Below are positions 9,459-18,109 of a stretch of DNA of 64,000 nt, piece after piece (within the stretch, counting starts at the first letter, position 1; each line of letters starts with the position of its first letter). The notes under the pieces are model-generated. The model was not told where the DNA came from. It did no database searches and saw only the letters and a list, made by a program, of their open reading frames with translations. Position numbers and translations under genes: made by a program. The stretch spans positions 1 to 64,000 of the forward strand of contig JAERTG010000130.1 in NCBI GenBank assembly GCA_016845065.1, written 5' to 3'. This stretch comes from Fidelibacterota bacterium (GTDB lineage: Bacteria > Fidelibacterota > UBA8477 > JABMPR01).

Positions 9459-12080
9459 CTAGTTGTCCTCGTCGATACTCTTAGCCATTTCATCCAGGAG
9501 AACCATGGCTTCGAGGGGTGTCATCTGGTCCAACTTCAGCCCCTTTAATTTGTCGCGTAGTACTCGCTCCTGCTTCTCGAAAAGAGACATCTGGTGCGTA
9601 TCAAATGTGGGGACGGGTTCACTTATTTCATCAGATCGCACGCTGATTTCTCCAGAATCCAGATCAGAAAGGATTTCATTCGCACGTTGGATCACGGGTA
9701 GTGGTACCCCAGCCATCTGGGCTACATGAATACCGTAGGATCGACTGGCACCACCAGGAACAATCTTCCTGAGGAAGATGATCTTCTCATCATATTCACG
9801 GACTGCTACATTATAATTTTTTAAGCGAGGTAAGATTCCCTCAAGCTTTGTCAATTCATGATAATGAGTGGCAAAAAGTGTCCGTGCGGCCTGCTCAGTT
9901 TGACCATGGAGATACTCGATCAGCGCCCATGCTATGGCCAGACCATCGTATGTGGAAGTTCCACGACCAATCTCATCGAGGAGTATCAAACTTCTCTGGG
10001 TTGCATTATTAAGGATGTTGGCAGTTTCATTCATTTCAACAAGAAAAGTGGATTCTCCTCCAGCCAGGTTATCTGATGCACCAACACGGGTGAAGATTCT
10101 ATCCACCATACCGATTTTGGCTTTGTCAGCGGGAATGTAACAACCAATTTGTGCTAACAGGACTAGGAGTCCGATCTGCCTCAAATAGGTAGATTTTCCC
10201 GCCATATTTGGACCAGTAATTAGCAATATCTGATCAGCAGAAGCATCAATAAGCAAATCATTGGGTATAAATGCCTCATCCACAGGCAAGAGCTGCTCGA
10301 TCACTGGATGACGTCCATTACTGATCTCAATCTGGAGACTTTGGTTCAATTCCGGGCGACAATAGTTTCTATCATATGAAATTTTGGCAAAGGTACTGAC
10401 AACATCCAATCTTGCGATAAAATCAGCTATCAGTTGAAGATCGACTGCATCAGCCATAACCTGAATTTTCAGCTCTTCAAATATTTCAAATTCCCGTGCT
10501 GTGTATCGTTCTTCAGCATGCAGTACCTTTTCTTCATATTCCTTAAGCTCTTCTGTAATGAAGCGTTCCGAATTTACCAGTGTCTGTTTACGGATATAAT
10601 CTTCAGGGACAAGATCTTTGTGGGTGTGTGTGATATCAATGTAATAGCCAAAAACTTTATTATACCCAATTTTTAAGGATGGTATCCCCAGACGCTGTCG
10701 TTCAGCCGCTTGAAAATCTACCAGCCAGGCCTTGGCGTTACGAGCAATACCTCGAATCTCATCCAGCTCTGAGTCAATGCCATCACGGATTAGACCACCA
10801 TTTTTTACTGAAACAGGAGGTTCGTCTACGATAAGTCGCTCAAGTTCAGACAGAAGTGCGCTAACGTCAGGCAATGCTTCAACCTTGAGCCCAATTTTGT
10901 GGATATGCTTATCATCGAGAAGCTTGGCCATTTCAGGTAATAGCTGGATTGAGCTCCGAAGACCGGCTAAATCTCTAGCTGAGCCGCGAGTGGAACTCAA
11001 TTTTGACAACAAACGTTCAAGATCAGCGAATTGCTTGAGGATATCACGCAAGTTTTGACGTAATTCCGAATGATCAAAAAAGACCTGAACCTGGTCCAGA
11101 CGATTCTCGATACGCGCTTTGTCCAAGAGGGGTTTGTGTAACCAATCACGGAGAAGACGGCCACCTCCAGAGGTAACAGATTCATCCAGGGCAGAAATCA
11201 GTGTTCCCTCATCACCACCTCGGAGAGATCGAAATAGTTCCAGGTTTCTAAGTGAATCATCATCTATGGTCATCCAGTCATCTGCACTAAGACTTTGAAT
11301 CCCAGTCACATGCTTAAGATCCCGACCCTGGTAACTTTGTAAGTAGTATAGAATTGCACCTGCAGCCGAAGTCCCAGCATTCATGCCGCTCATCCCAAAC
11401 CCTTTGAGACTTTGGGTATTAAACTGTTTGGTGAGTTCACTCAGGGCAAAATCTGAATTAAAGACCCAACTTTCGACTCTGGTTAACAGCCAATCTCCTC
11501 GACCCAAATAGGATTCCGATTCAGAATCATCTTCTGACAACAATATTTCACGGGGAGCCAGACCTGCGAGGAAAGCCCGCAATTGAACAGGTTGGAGTTC
11601 CAATACGCTGAACTTTCCGGTGGATACATCTAGAAAGGATAAACCGACACGTTTATTCCCTGAATAAACACAAACCAGATAATTGGATTCTTTTGCAGTG
11701 AGAAATTGTTCACTCATGGCTGATCCTGGGGTTGCCACCTCCACGACCTGCCTTTTTACAATACCCTTAGCCTGTTTAGGATCCTCTACCTGCTCACAAA
11801 TTGCCACCCGCAAGCCTGCCTGCATGTATTTATACAGATATGCATCCAGAGCATGGTAAGGAAATCCAGCCAGTGGAACCTTGGCAGCTTTCCCGTTAGA
11901 GCGACTTGTAAGTGTTATTCCCAGGACTTTTGAGGTCACCTTGGCGTCATCACCGAAGGTCTCGTAAAAGTCACCCATTCTGTAAAGCAAAACAACATCG
12001 GGATACTTGGATTTGATCTCCATGTATTGCCGCATCAGGGGTGTGCTGTTATCATCCTTCTTTGTAGATTTTGCTGACAT
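9459..12080 (-). CDS. mutS: DNA mismatch repair protein MutS
   Basis: TPLMRQYMEIKSKYPDVVLLYRMGDFYETFGDDA; Walker A GPNMAGKSTYLRQ; ATHYHELTKLE. Confidence 0.97.
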   Translation of the reverse strand: MSAKSTKKDDNSTPLMRQYMEIKSKYPDVVLLYRMGDFYETFGDDAKVTSKVLGITLTSRSNGKAAKVPLAGFPYHALDAYLYKYMQAGLRVAICEQVEDPKQAKGIVKRQVVEVATPGSAMSEQFLTAKESNYLVCVYSGNKRVGLSFLDVSTGKFSVLELQPVQLRAFLAGLAPREILLSEDDSESESYLGRGDWLLTRVESWVFNSDFALSELTKQFNTQSLKGFGMSGMNAGTSAAGAILYYLQSYQGRDLKHVTGIQSLSADDWMTIDDDSLRNLELFRSLRGGDEGTLISALDESVTSGGGRLLRDWLHKPLLDKARIENRLDQVQVFFDHSELRQNLRDILKQFADLERLLSKLSSTRGSARDLAGLRSSIQLLPEMAKLLDDKHIHKIGLKVEALPDVSALLSELERLIVDEPPVSVKNGGLIRDGIDSELDEIRGIARNAKAWLVDFQAAERQRLGIPSLKIGYNKVFGYYIDITHTHKDLVPEDYIRKQTLVNSERFITEELKEYEEKVLHAEERYTAREFEIFEELKIQVMADAVDLQLIADFIARLDVVSTFAKISYDRNYCRPELNQSLQIEISNGRHPVIEQLLPVDEAFIPNDLLIDASADQILLITGPNMAGKSTYLRQIGLLVLLAQIGCYIPADKAKIGMVDRIFTRVGASDNLAGGESTFLVEMNETANILNNATQRSLILLDEIGRGTSTYDGLAIAWALIEYLHGQTEQAARTLFATHYHELTKLEGILPRLKNYNVAVREYDEKIIFLRKIVPGGASRSYGIHVAQMAGVPLPVIQRANEILSDLDSGEISVRSDEISEPVPTFDTHQMSLFEKQERVLRDKLKGLKLDQMTPLEAMVLLDEMAKSIDEDN

Positions 12081-12127
12081 TCTATCAATATAGTCTATAA
12101 ATACTAATTCCGAATTAGGAATGTGGG

Positions 12128-13981
12128 CTACAGTTCTTCACCGACCCAGCGTCTTACATCTCCATCTCTAAGGAGAAGACCTTTACGCTCGGCATAGTTG
12201 AGCATGGGCAAAATATATTTTCGTGTAGTAGGGATAAACTCCCTTAATTGGGCCACAGTTAACTCAGGATTGCTTCTGAACCACTTTTTCAATGCTTCAA
12301 TGAAATAGTCGATCTGGCTGCTTAACAAGTGGAAATCCTTATCAACTCGGATGAGTTCCTTATGCTGAATCATCCATTGGAGGACTTTGTACTCCTGGGC
12401 ATTCAGCGATTCCTTCAACTCGTTTAGAGAAGGTGACGAAAAGTTTGAATCATAAAAGATCTTCTCGATGCTTTGTTTTGCCTGTTTATCTCCCTCATCC
12501 AGTGTCCCTAGATGACCAGATAATTGCCAGAGATCTCCTTGATTTTTAAGCGTGCCTGATTGTAAAGCTATGGCCAGAACGAATTCGCGATGGGCTTCTC
12601 CCAAATCTGTCAGATCTTCCCTGGGCAAGCCCTTGCCCAACGGTTCTTGCTCATGGTATCTCTCGAGGACCCGATTGATATGGTCCATACTACGAGCAAA
12701 GAGTGATTGTTTGATAAAATGATCCTGGTGGTTTAAATAATCCTCAGATTTCTGGAGCAGCGTATGAACCTTTGATTCGGCGACACTAAGATACCGTGCA
12801 ATTTCTCTCCTATTTAAAGGACGATTAAAAAATTCCATCACTACAGGGATTAATGCAGATAAATTCTCAGTTCTAAGAGAACGTAATAGAGGTAAATATT
12901 TATCCTGTTTTTTCAATCTATAGTCGATGGACCAGAATAACTCAGCCCCTCCAAGGGTTTCCTCAGGGGATAGATATCGGATGACCATTTTTTCCTTAAA
13001 TCCTGCTGAAATAGGTTCGTCAAAGAAAAATTGAGCCATCATGGTTTGACCCGGATCGCACTGATTAGCTTCAAGAAGATGGACACGGGCTTCACGCTTC
13101 CCTGTGCCAACATGAACATGGACTCGATCTGCTTCCTTAACAGGCTTCTTCCAGTGGGATAATACGCTCAGTTCAGCTACCCAGGCTGATCCAGTCTGAA
13201 ACATACCCGGACTTCCCAGGAATGCGCCCCGACCAAGCTCTTCGACGCTGGCACCACCCAGATTTATAGCTCCTCGATCACCAAATTTGATTTTGTCCAC
13301 ATCGAGATGGTGAGACTGGAGACCTCTCACAGGAAAAGTGCTTTCCTGTGGAAAGAGTTCCACACTCTGCCCCTTCCTCAGTTCGTGAGATAGAACAGTT
13401 CCTGTAACGACAGTACCAAATCCTTTTACCGAGAAAACGCGATCGATGGGAAGCCGAAAAACGCCCTGTCGATCCTGACTTTTTATTTCAGAAATTGTTT
13501 GATTCAGTGCTGCCCGCAGATCTTCAATTCCCTGCCCGGTTACTGCAGAAACCGGGATAATTTGTGTTTCTGGATAGCCCCTCTCGGCAAGATAAGTAGC
13601 AACCTCTTCTTTGACTAATCCAAGCCATTCCGGATCAACCAGATCAGATTTATTCAAGGCGACCAGAATTTTTCCAATGCCGAGGATATGTAAGATGTCC
13701 AAATGCTCACGGGTCTGGGGCATGACCCCATCATCAGCTGCAATCACCAGCATAGCTGCATCGACAGTGCTGACACCGGTCACCATATTCTTAATGAATT
13801 TTTCGTGACCTGGCACATCAATGAATGTGACATCCTCACTATAAAAAGCGATGCCAATATCAATGGTGACACCACGGCGCTTTTCTTCCTCTAGACGATC
13901 GGTATCAACACCCGTAAGTGCTTTGACAAGCGCAGTTTTTCCGTGATCTATGTGTCCAGCCAATCCGATTACTTTTTGCAT
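12128..13981 (-). CDS. selB: Selenocysteine-specific elongation factor SelB
   Basis: IGLAGHIDHGKTALVKALTGVDTDRLEEEKRRGVTIDIGIAFY; C-terminal winged-helix region; same locus as selA. Confidence 0.93.
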   Translation of the reverse strand: MQKVIGLAGHIDHGKTALVKALTGVDTDRLEEEKRRGVTIDIGIAFYSEDVTFIDVPGHEKFIKNMVTGVSTVDAAMLVIAADDGVMPQTREHLDILHILGIGKILVALNKSDLVDPEWLGLVKEEVATYLAERGYPETQIIPVSAVTGQGIEDLRAALNQTISEIKSQDRQGVFRLPIDRVFSVKGFGTVVTGTVLSHELRKGQSVELFPQESTFPVRGLQSHHLDVDKIKFGDRGAINLGGASVEELGRGAFLGSPGMFQTGSAWVAELSVLSHWKKPVKEADRVHVHVGTGKREARVHLLEANQCDPGQTMMAQFFFDEPISAGFKEKMVIRYLSPEETLGGAELFWSIDYRLKKQDKYLPLLRSLRTENLSALIPVVMEFFNRPLNRREIARYLSVAESKVHTLLQKSEDYLNHQDHFIKQSLFARSMDHINRVLERYHEQEPLGKGLPREDLTDLGEAHREFVLAIALQSGTLKNQGDLWQLSGHLGTLDEGDKQAKQSIEKIFYDSNFSSPSLNELKESLNAQEYKVLQWMIQHKELIRVDKDFHLLSSQIDYFIEALKKWFRSNPELTVAQLREFIPTTRKYILPMLNYAERKGLLLRDGDVRRWVGEEL

Positions 13982-14048
13982 AATTTCTTTTATCTATTCA
14001 CCGTGAACGCAGAAGCATTTTTTAGTTTTATGGGGTTGTATTCAATTC

Positions 14049-15314
14049 TTAATTCAATATAAAACGCCAGATCAGGAAGAATACCGCGAAACCTGCCAGG
14101 AAGACCATACTGATCCAGTTGAATATCAGTAATCTTGGTCCTGGTCTCCCCTCATCCGGCATCCAGGGGCCAGTTACTGCCCGATAATTAATATATGCGA
14201 GTATAGGTGCTGTTAGAAAAGCCAGGGTTGTTGCCAGGTCTACCAGCAGAGTCATCCCACTCATAAAAAGACCTATAATTACCAGGCTTCCACCCAGTAC
14301 AATGATCATCCAGATCCAGTAGAGTGACTTCTCATCCTTATCCGCATATTTATTGGGAAAAACCAATTCTGTTGAACGTTTTAACACTCTGGGAAATGCA
14401 TCTGTCACAGTAAGGGTTGTGCTAAACATGGTCGTGAGTGCTGCAATGGCGACGACTGGGTAGCTCCAATTACCAAGTGTTGAAGTATACAGAGTTACAA
14501 ATTGACCGGCGAACTTGCTTCCTGAGGGTGAAAATGATTCACCCGTACCATACATTACTAAAGCGCCCAGGCTCAAAAATCCCAGGGCCAATATACCGGT
14601 GCCAAAATATCCCAACTTGAAGTCGAAGAGAGAGTCTGCCAGACTTGGGGCTGACCCAGTTTCATTTCGCCGTTCAATTGTCCATAAAGAGTGCCATACT
14701 GAAATGTCAATTGCAGAAGGCATCCATCCGATAAGGGCGACCATAAAGGATACTCCTGCTACATCCCACAGATGTGGTGGAACAAAATCAACCTTTACTG
14801 AAGAGCCATGACCAAAGGCAGTCACCACTGCCACAATGGTTGATATGCTCAAAATGACAATGATAATCTTGATCAATTTGTCAAGCACCCGATACTTTCC
14901 TATGGTAAGCACACCTGCACAAACAGCCAGGATCACTGCACTCCAGGTGAGTGGGCTCATTGCCGTACCAAATATTTTGGAGGCCAGACCTGCGGTTACG
15001 ATGGTTACAGCTGCTTGAAGAACGAACATGGTCCCGAATGTCGGAATAAGGAAGGCCACTAGCGCCCATTTGCCAACCCTTTGATAACCATCCAGCAAAC
15101 TTTCGCCCATGGCGGCAGCATAGCGTGGTCCAAACTCAAAGGCAGTGTATTTGAACAAATTGGCGACAATAACAACCCAGATCAGGGCAAATCCATAATT
15201 CGCACCAGCTCGAGTACTTTGAACCAGGTGAGAAACACCAACGGCAGCGCCAGCCCACAGTAGACCTGGTCCCAGCGCTTTTAGTCGAGATTGCCATTTA
15301 ATCGAGTTCTTCAT
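14049..15314 (-). CDS. Nramp-family divalent metal transporter
   Basis: LGPGLLWAGAAVGVSHLVQSTRAGANYGFALIWVVIVANLFKY N-terminus and ~11 TM segments. Confidence 0.85.
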   Translation of the reverse strand: MKNSIKWQSRLKALGPGLLWAGAAVGVSHLVQSTRAGANYGFALIWVVIVANLFKYTAFEFGPRYAAAMGESLLDGYQRVGKWALVAFLIPTFGTMFVLQAAVTIVTAGLASKIFGTAMSPLTWSAVILAVCAGVLTIGKYRVLDKLIKIIIVILSISTIVAVVTAFGHGSSVKVDFVPPHLWDVAGVSFMVALIGWMPSAIDISVWHSLWTIERRNETGSAPSLADSLFDFKLGYFGTGILALGFLSLGALVMYGTGESFSPSGSKFAGQFVTLYTSTLGNWSYPVVAIAALTTMFSTTLTVTDAFPRVLKRSTELVFPNKYADKDEKSLYWIWMIIVLGGSLVIIGLFMSGMTLLVDLATTLAFLTAPILAYINYRAVTGPWMPDEGRPGPRLLIFNWISMVFLAGFAVFFLIWRFILN

Positions 15315-15332
15315 AATCGCATTTTCCTTATA

Positions 15333-15697
15333 TAGTCTTCGCGATTCCGTCAGGTCGCGGCGATCTCATTGTGTTCCTTTACCGGGAAGTAGGAGATGAC
15401 CACTTCATAGAGCTACTCATGTATCTGGTTCCTCTAATAGTCTTCGCGAGTCCGTCAGGACGCGGCGATCTCATTCTGTCCCTTTACCGGGATTTAGGAG
15501 ATGACCACTTCATAGAGCTACTCATGTATCTGGTTCCTCTAATAGTCTTCGCGAGTCCGTCAGGACGCGGCGATCTCATTCTGTCCCTTTAACGGGATTT
15601 AGGAGATGACCACTTCATAGACCTACTCATGTATCTGGTTCCTCTAATAGTCTTCGCGAGTCCGTCAGGACGCGGCGATCTCATTCTGTCCCTTTAT
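15333..15697. repeat. Tandem repeat array, period 105 bp, three full copies plus a partial fourth
   Basis: TAGTCTTCGCG recurs at 15333, 15438, 15543 and 15648. Copies 2 and 3 are nearly identical; copy 1 is more diverged. Confidence 0.95.
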
Positions 15698-15707
15698 CAA
15701 AAGGTTC

Positions 15708-15743
15708 GAGATTGCCACGCTCATTTCATTCGCTCGCAATGAC
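15708..15743. repeat. REP-like palindromic element
   Basis: GAGATTGCCACGCTCATTTCATTCGCTCGCAATGAC with ATTGC/GCAAT inverted termini. Confidence 0.65.
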
Positions 15744-15777
15744 TTAAAACGAATACCTCATCATTCCATATAATGAA

Positions 15778-17142
15778 TTACAATATTCCTAAAGCTTCAG
15801 CTATTGTAGAATCTTCTGACTCACGAACAGCTTTAAAATCGATGATAAATGTATCATCAACGATGCGTCCCATGATGGCAGGCTCATGAGACCGCAAACA
15901 ACTTGCTATCCGAGCTGCCTTCATACCACTATGCTTAATGCCAATCCCAATGGAGGGCATTTTTTCTGAAGGTGAAGCCCCAGAACCAACCTGGGCTTCC
16001 GTGTTTAACACAGATATGCTCAATTTGGAATTATCAGTTCCATCCATCAGTGCCTCAGCCCTTTTTTTGAGATTTTCAACTGGCGTGAGCAGGTCACGAT
16101 ACACTGGAATGTCTCTCAGATTATTCTTCCCTCCAGAGAAGGCTTTCAAGGCCTGTAAGGTGAGTAGAATCTGTGTCTTATCCGGCCGTAATGCCCTCAA
16201 GAGGTTATTCTTTTCAATCTTCTTGATGAGAACCTGTCTACCTGCAATAATTCCGCCTTGTGGGCCTCCTAGCAATTTATCCACTGAAAATGTTACGATA
16301 TCCACACCAGTTCCAATTACTTCGGAAACCAGCGGTTCACGCTGGAGACCGAATTCATCTATTGGCACCAGAGCTCCGCTACCCAGATCAGCCATCACTG
16401 GGATGGAATGCTTTTTCCCCAGTGCTACCAGATCCTGGAGGGAGACTTCCTTCGTGAATCCTGATATTTTATAATTTGATGTGTGCACCCAGAGCAAAAG
16501 CTTGGTGCGAGGAGATATTGCCTCTTCATAATCCTTAACATGTGTCCGGTTGGTCGTTCCAACTTCCACCAATTTAGAGCCAGCCTTGCGTAAAATCTCA
16601 GGGATTCTGAAGGAGCCTCCAATTTCCACGAGTTGTCCTCTACTGATGATGACTTCTTTGCGATCTGCGAGGGTGTTTAGTGCCAATAGGACGGCTGCAG
16701 CATTATTATTGACCAGAATACCATTTTCTGCAGCACTGATGGACTGAATCCAGGGGCGCAGGTGATGGTGACGATTACCACGTCTCCCATCATCAAGATC
16801 AAGCTCAAGATTGACATAGCCATCTTTGAGTTCATCCATGGTCTCAAGCATGTGGGTACTCAGCGGAGACCGTCCCAGATTGGTATGAATGACAACACCA
16901 GTACCATTGATCACTTTCCGAAGCGAGTGTGCTATTTTGAGCAATTTTTTCCGATACCTGGATTCAAGATTCACCTGCGGTAGAGCCTTCCCTTTTGAGG
17001 CCTGTTCTCGCAACTGTTCTAAAAGATAGCGAGCTTCATTTTTTTTGAGGTTATGGGGCAACTCCAGATCTGTAACTGATTGGAGCAGAGCGTCAACGCT
17101 AGGTAATTCTGACAGGTTCATTGAATTGGTTGAAGATTTCAT
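15778..17142 (-). CDS. selA: L-seryl-tRNA(Sec) selenium transferase
   Basis: VINGTGVVIHTNLGRSPLS; DLGSGALV; VTFSVDKLLGGPQGGIIAGR PLP-lysine motif. Confidence 0.96.
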   Translation of the reverse strand: MKSSTNSMNLSELPSVDALLQSVTDLELPHNLKKNEARYLLEQLREQASKGKALPQVNLESRYRKKLLKIAHSLRKVINGTGVVIHTNLGRSPLSTHMLETMDELKDGYVNLELDLDDGRRGNRHHHLRPWIQSISAAENGILVNNNAAAVLLALNTLADRKEVIISRGQLVEIGGSFRIPEILRKAGSKLVEVGTTNRTHVKDYEEAISPRTKLLLWVHTSNYKISGFTKEVSLQDLVALGKKHSIPVMADLGSGALVPIDEFGLQREPLVSEVIGTGVDIVTFSVDKLLGGPQGGIIAGRQVLIKKIEKNNLLRALRPDKTQILLTLQALKAFSGGKNNLRDIPVYRDLLTPVENLKKRAEALMDGTDNSKLSISVLNTEAQVGSGASPSEKMPSIGIGIKHSGMKAARIASCLRSHEPAIMGRIVDDTFIIDFKAVRESEDSTIAEALGIL

Positions 17143-17210
17143 GGAGGTTATCTCTATGTCATTGTACTTTTAGATTTTGAGTGCTCTGCGTTCACGAAAA
17201 AATGAAGCAG

Positions 17211-17975
17211 CTACATGTCAATCAATAGTTTAATTGCAAAACCGATGACAGCAACGGTAACTACCTGCTTTATAAATTTATGACCTTTTTTGATGGCTAC
17301 ATGCGTACCCAGCCAGGCGCCTATGATATTTCCTGCGCCTAACATAGCTCCCATTGCCCAATTGACCTGCCCATTCCAGGCAAAAATGATCAGAGCGATG
17401 GTAGTAAAGAAGAAGATGATGGTCAGTTTAACTGCATTTCCATGAACCAGGTTGATATTCTGCCACAAAAGAACTGATAGTATCAGAAATCCCACACCAG
17501 CCTGGATGTATCCACCATAAATACCCACAAAAAAGTAGGCCATCCCCGGTCCTAACCATGTGCCCACATGGGACTCCGGGTTCAGTAGATCTCCATCCTG
17601 TCGATTGGACGAAAACAGGGTAAACAGAGACATCCCGATCATGAACATAGCCAGACTCACCTTAAATTGAGCATTGCTCACCAGCGTGGCCAGCCAGGCA
17701 CCGAGGATTCCTCCAGGCAAAGCAAACAAGGAAGCTTTCAATGCAAAAATACCGGGGTTCACCTTTTGTTTCATGAAGTGCCCGACTGCAAAGGTATTTT
17801 GCATGAGGATGGCGAGTCGATTCGTCCCGTTGGCGATATTAGGAGGCAAACCTAGAAAAATGAGCAGTGGCAGGGTTAGAAATGAGCCCCCACCTGCCAG
17901 TACATTGATAAAGCCAGCGCTGGCACCTATGAGGAGTACAGCTAACAAATTAAGAGCGGTTAAATTCTCAAGCAT
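17211..17975 (-). CDS. TauE/SafE-family permease
   Basis: GASAGFINVLAGGGSFLTLPLLIFLGLPPNIANGTNR; start moved to MLENLTALNLL. Confidence 0.85.
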   Translation of the reverse strand: MLENLTALNLLAVLLIGASAGFINVLAGGGSFLTLPLLIFLGLPPNIANGTNRLAILMQNTFAVGHFMKQKVNPGIFALKASLFALPGGILGAWLATLVSNAQFKVSLAMFMIGMSLFTLFSSNRQDGDLLNPESHVGTWLGPGMAYFFVGIYGGYIQAGVGFLILSVLLWQNINLVHGNAVKLTIIFFFTTIALIIFAWNGQVNWAMGAMLGAGNIIGAWLGTHVAIKKGHKFIKQVVTVAVIGFAIKLLIDM

Positions 17976-18037
17976 GCGACACCTTAATTCATACATCGCT
18001 TAAAAACCATCAGAAATTACCTTTCCAAATCAATGGT

Positions 18038-18071
18038 AAAAAAAAAGGCTGCCCAGTGGACAGCCCTTTAA
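18038..18071 (-). terminator. Rho-independent terminator
   Basis: Minus strand GGGCTGTCCACTGGGCAGCC followed by a T run; homologous to the hairpins at 21760 and 25453. Confidence 0.85.
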
Positions 18072-18109
18072 ATGTTTGGAGAAGCTTGTTAAATGGGGGA
18101 TACTCCTCT

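Noticed and set aside
15371-15592. Plus-strand ORF of 73 aa as a coding gene
   Set aside because: It is the readthrough of the 105-bp repeat; no ribosome site and a stop arises from a single change in copy 3.
15333-15697. CRISPR array
   Set aside because: Repeats are directly tandem at 105 bp with no variable spacers and no cas genes nearby.
15938-16474. Plus-strand 178-aa ORF opposite selA
   Set aside because: Antisense shadow ORF inside a clearly assigned gene; Ser/Pro-rich composition typical of antisense frames.
13982-17210. tRNA-Sec (selC) near selA/selB
   Set aside because: Gaps between these genes are too short or filled by repeats; no tRNA-like cloverleaf seen.
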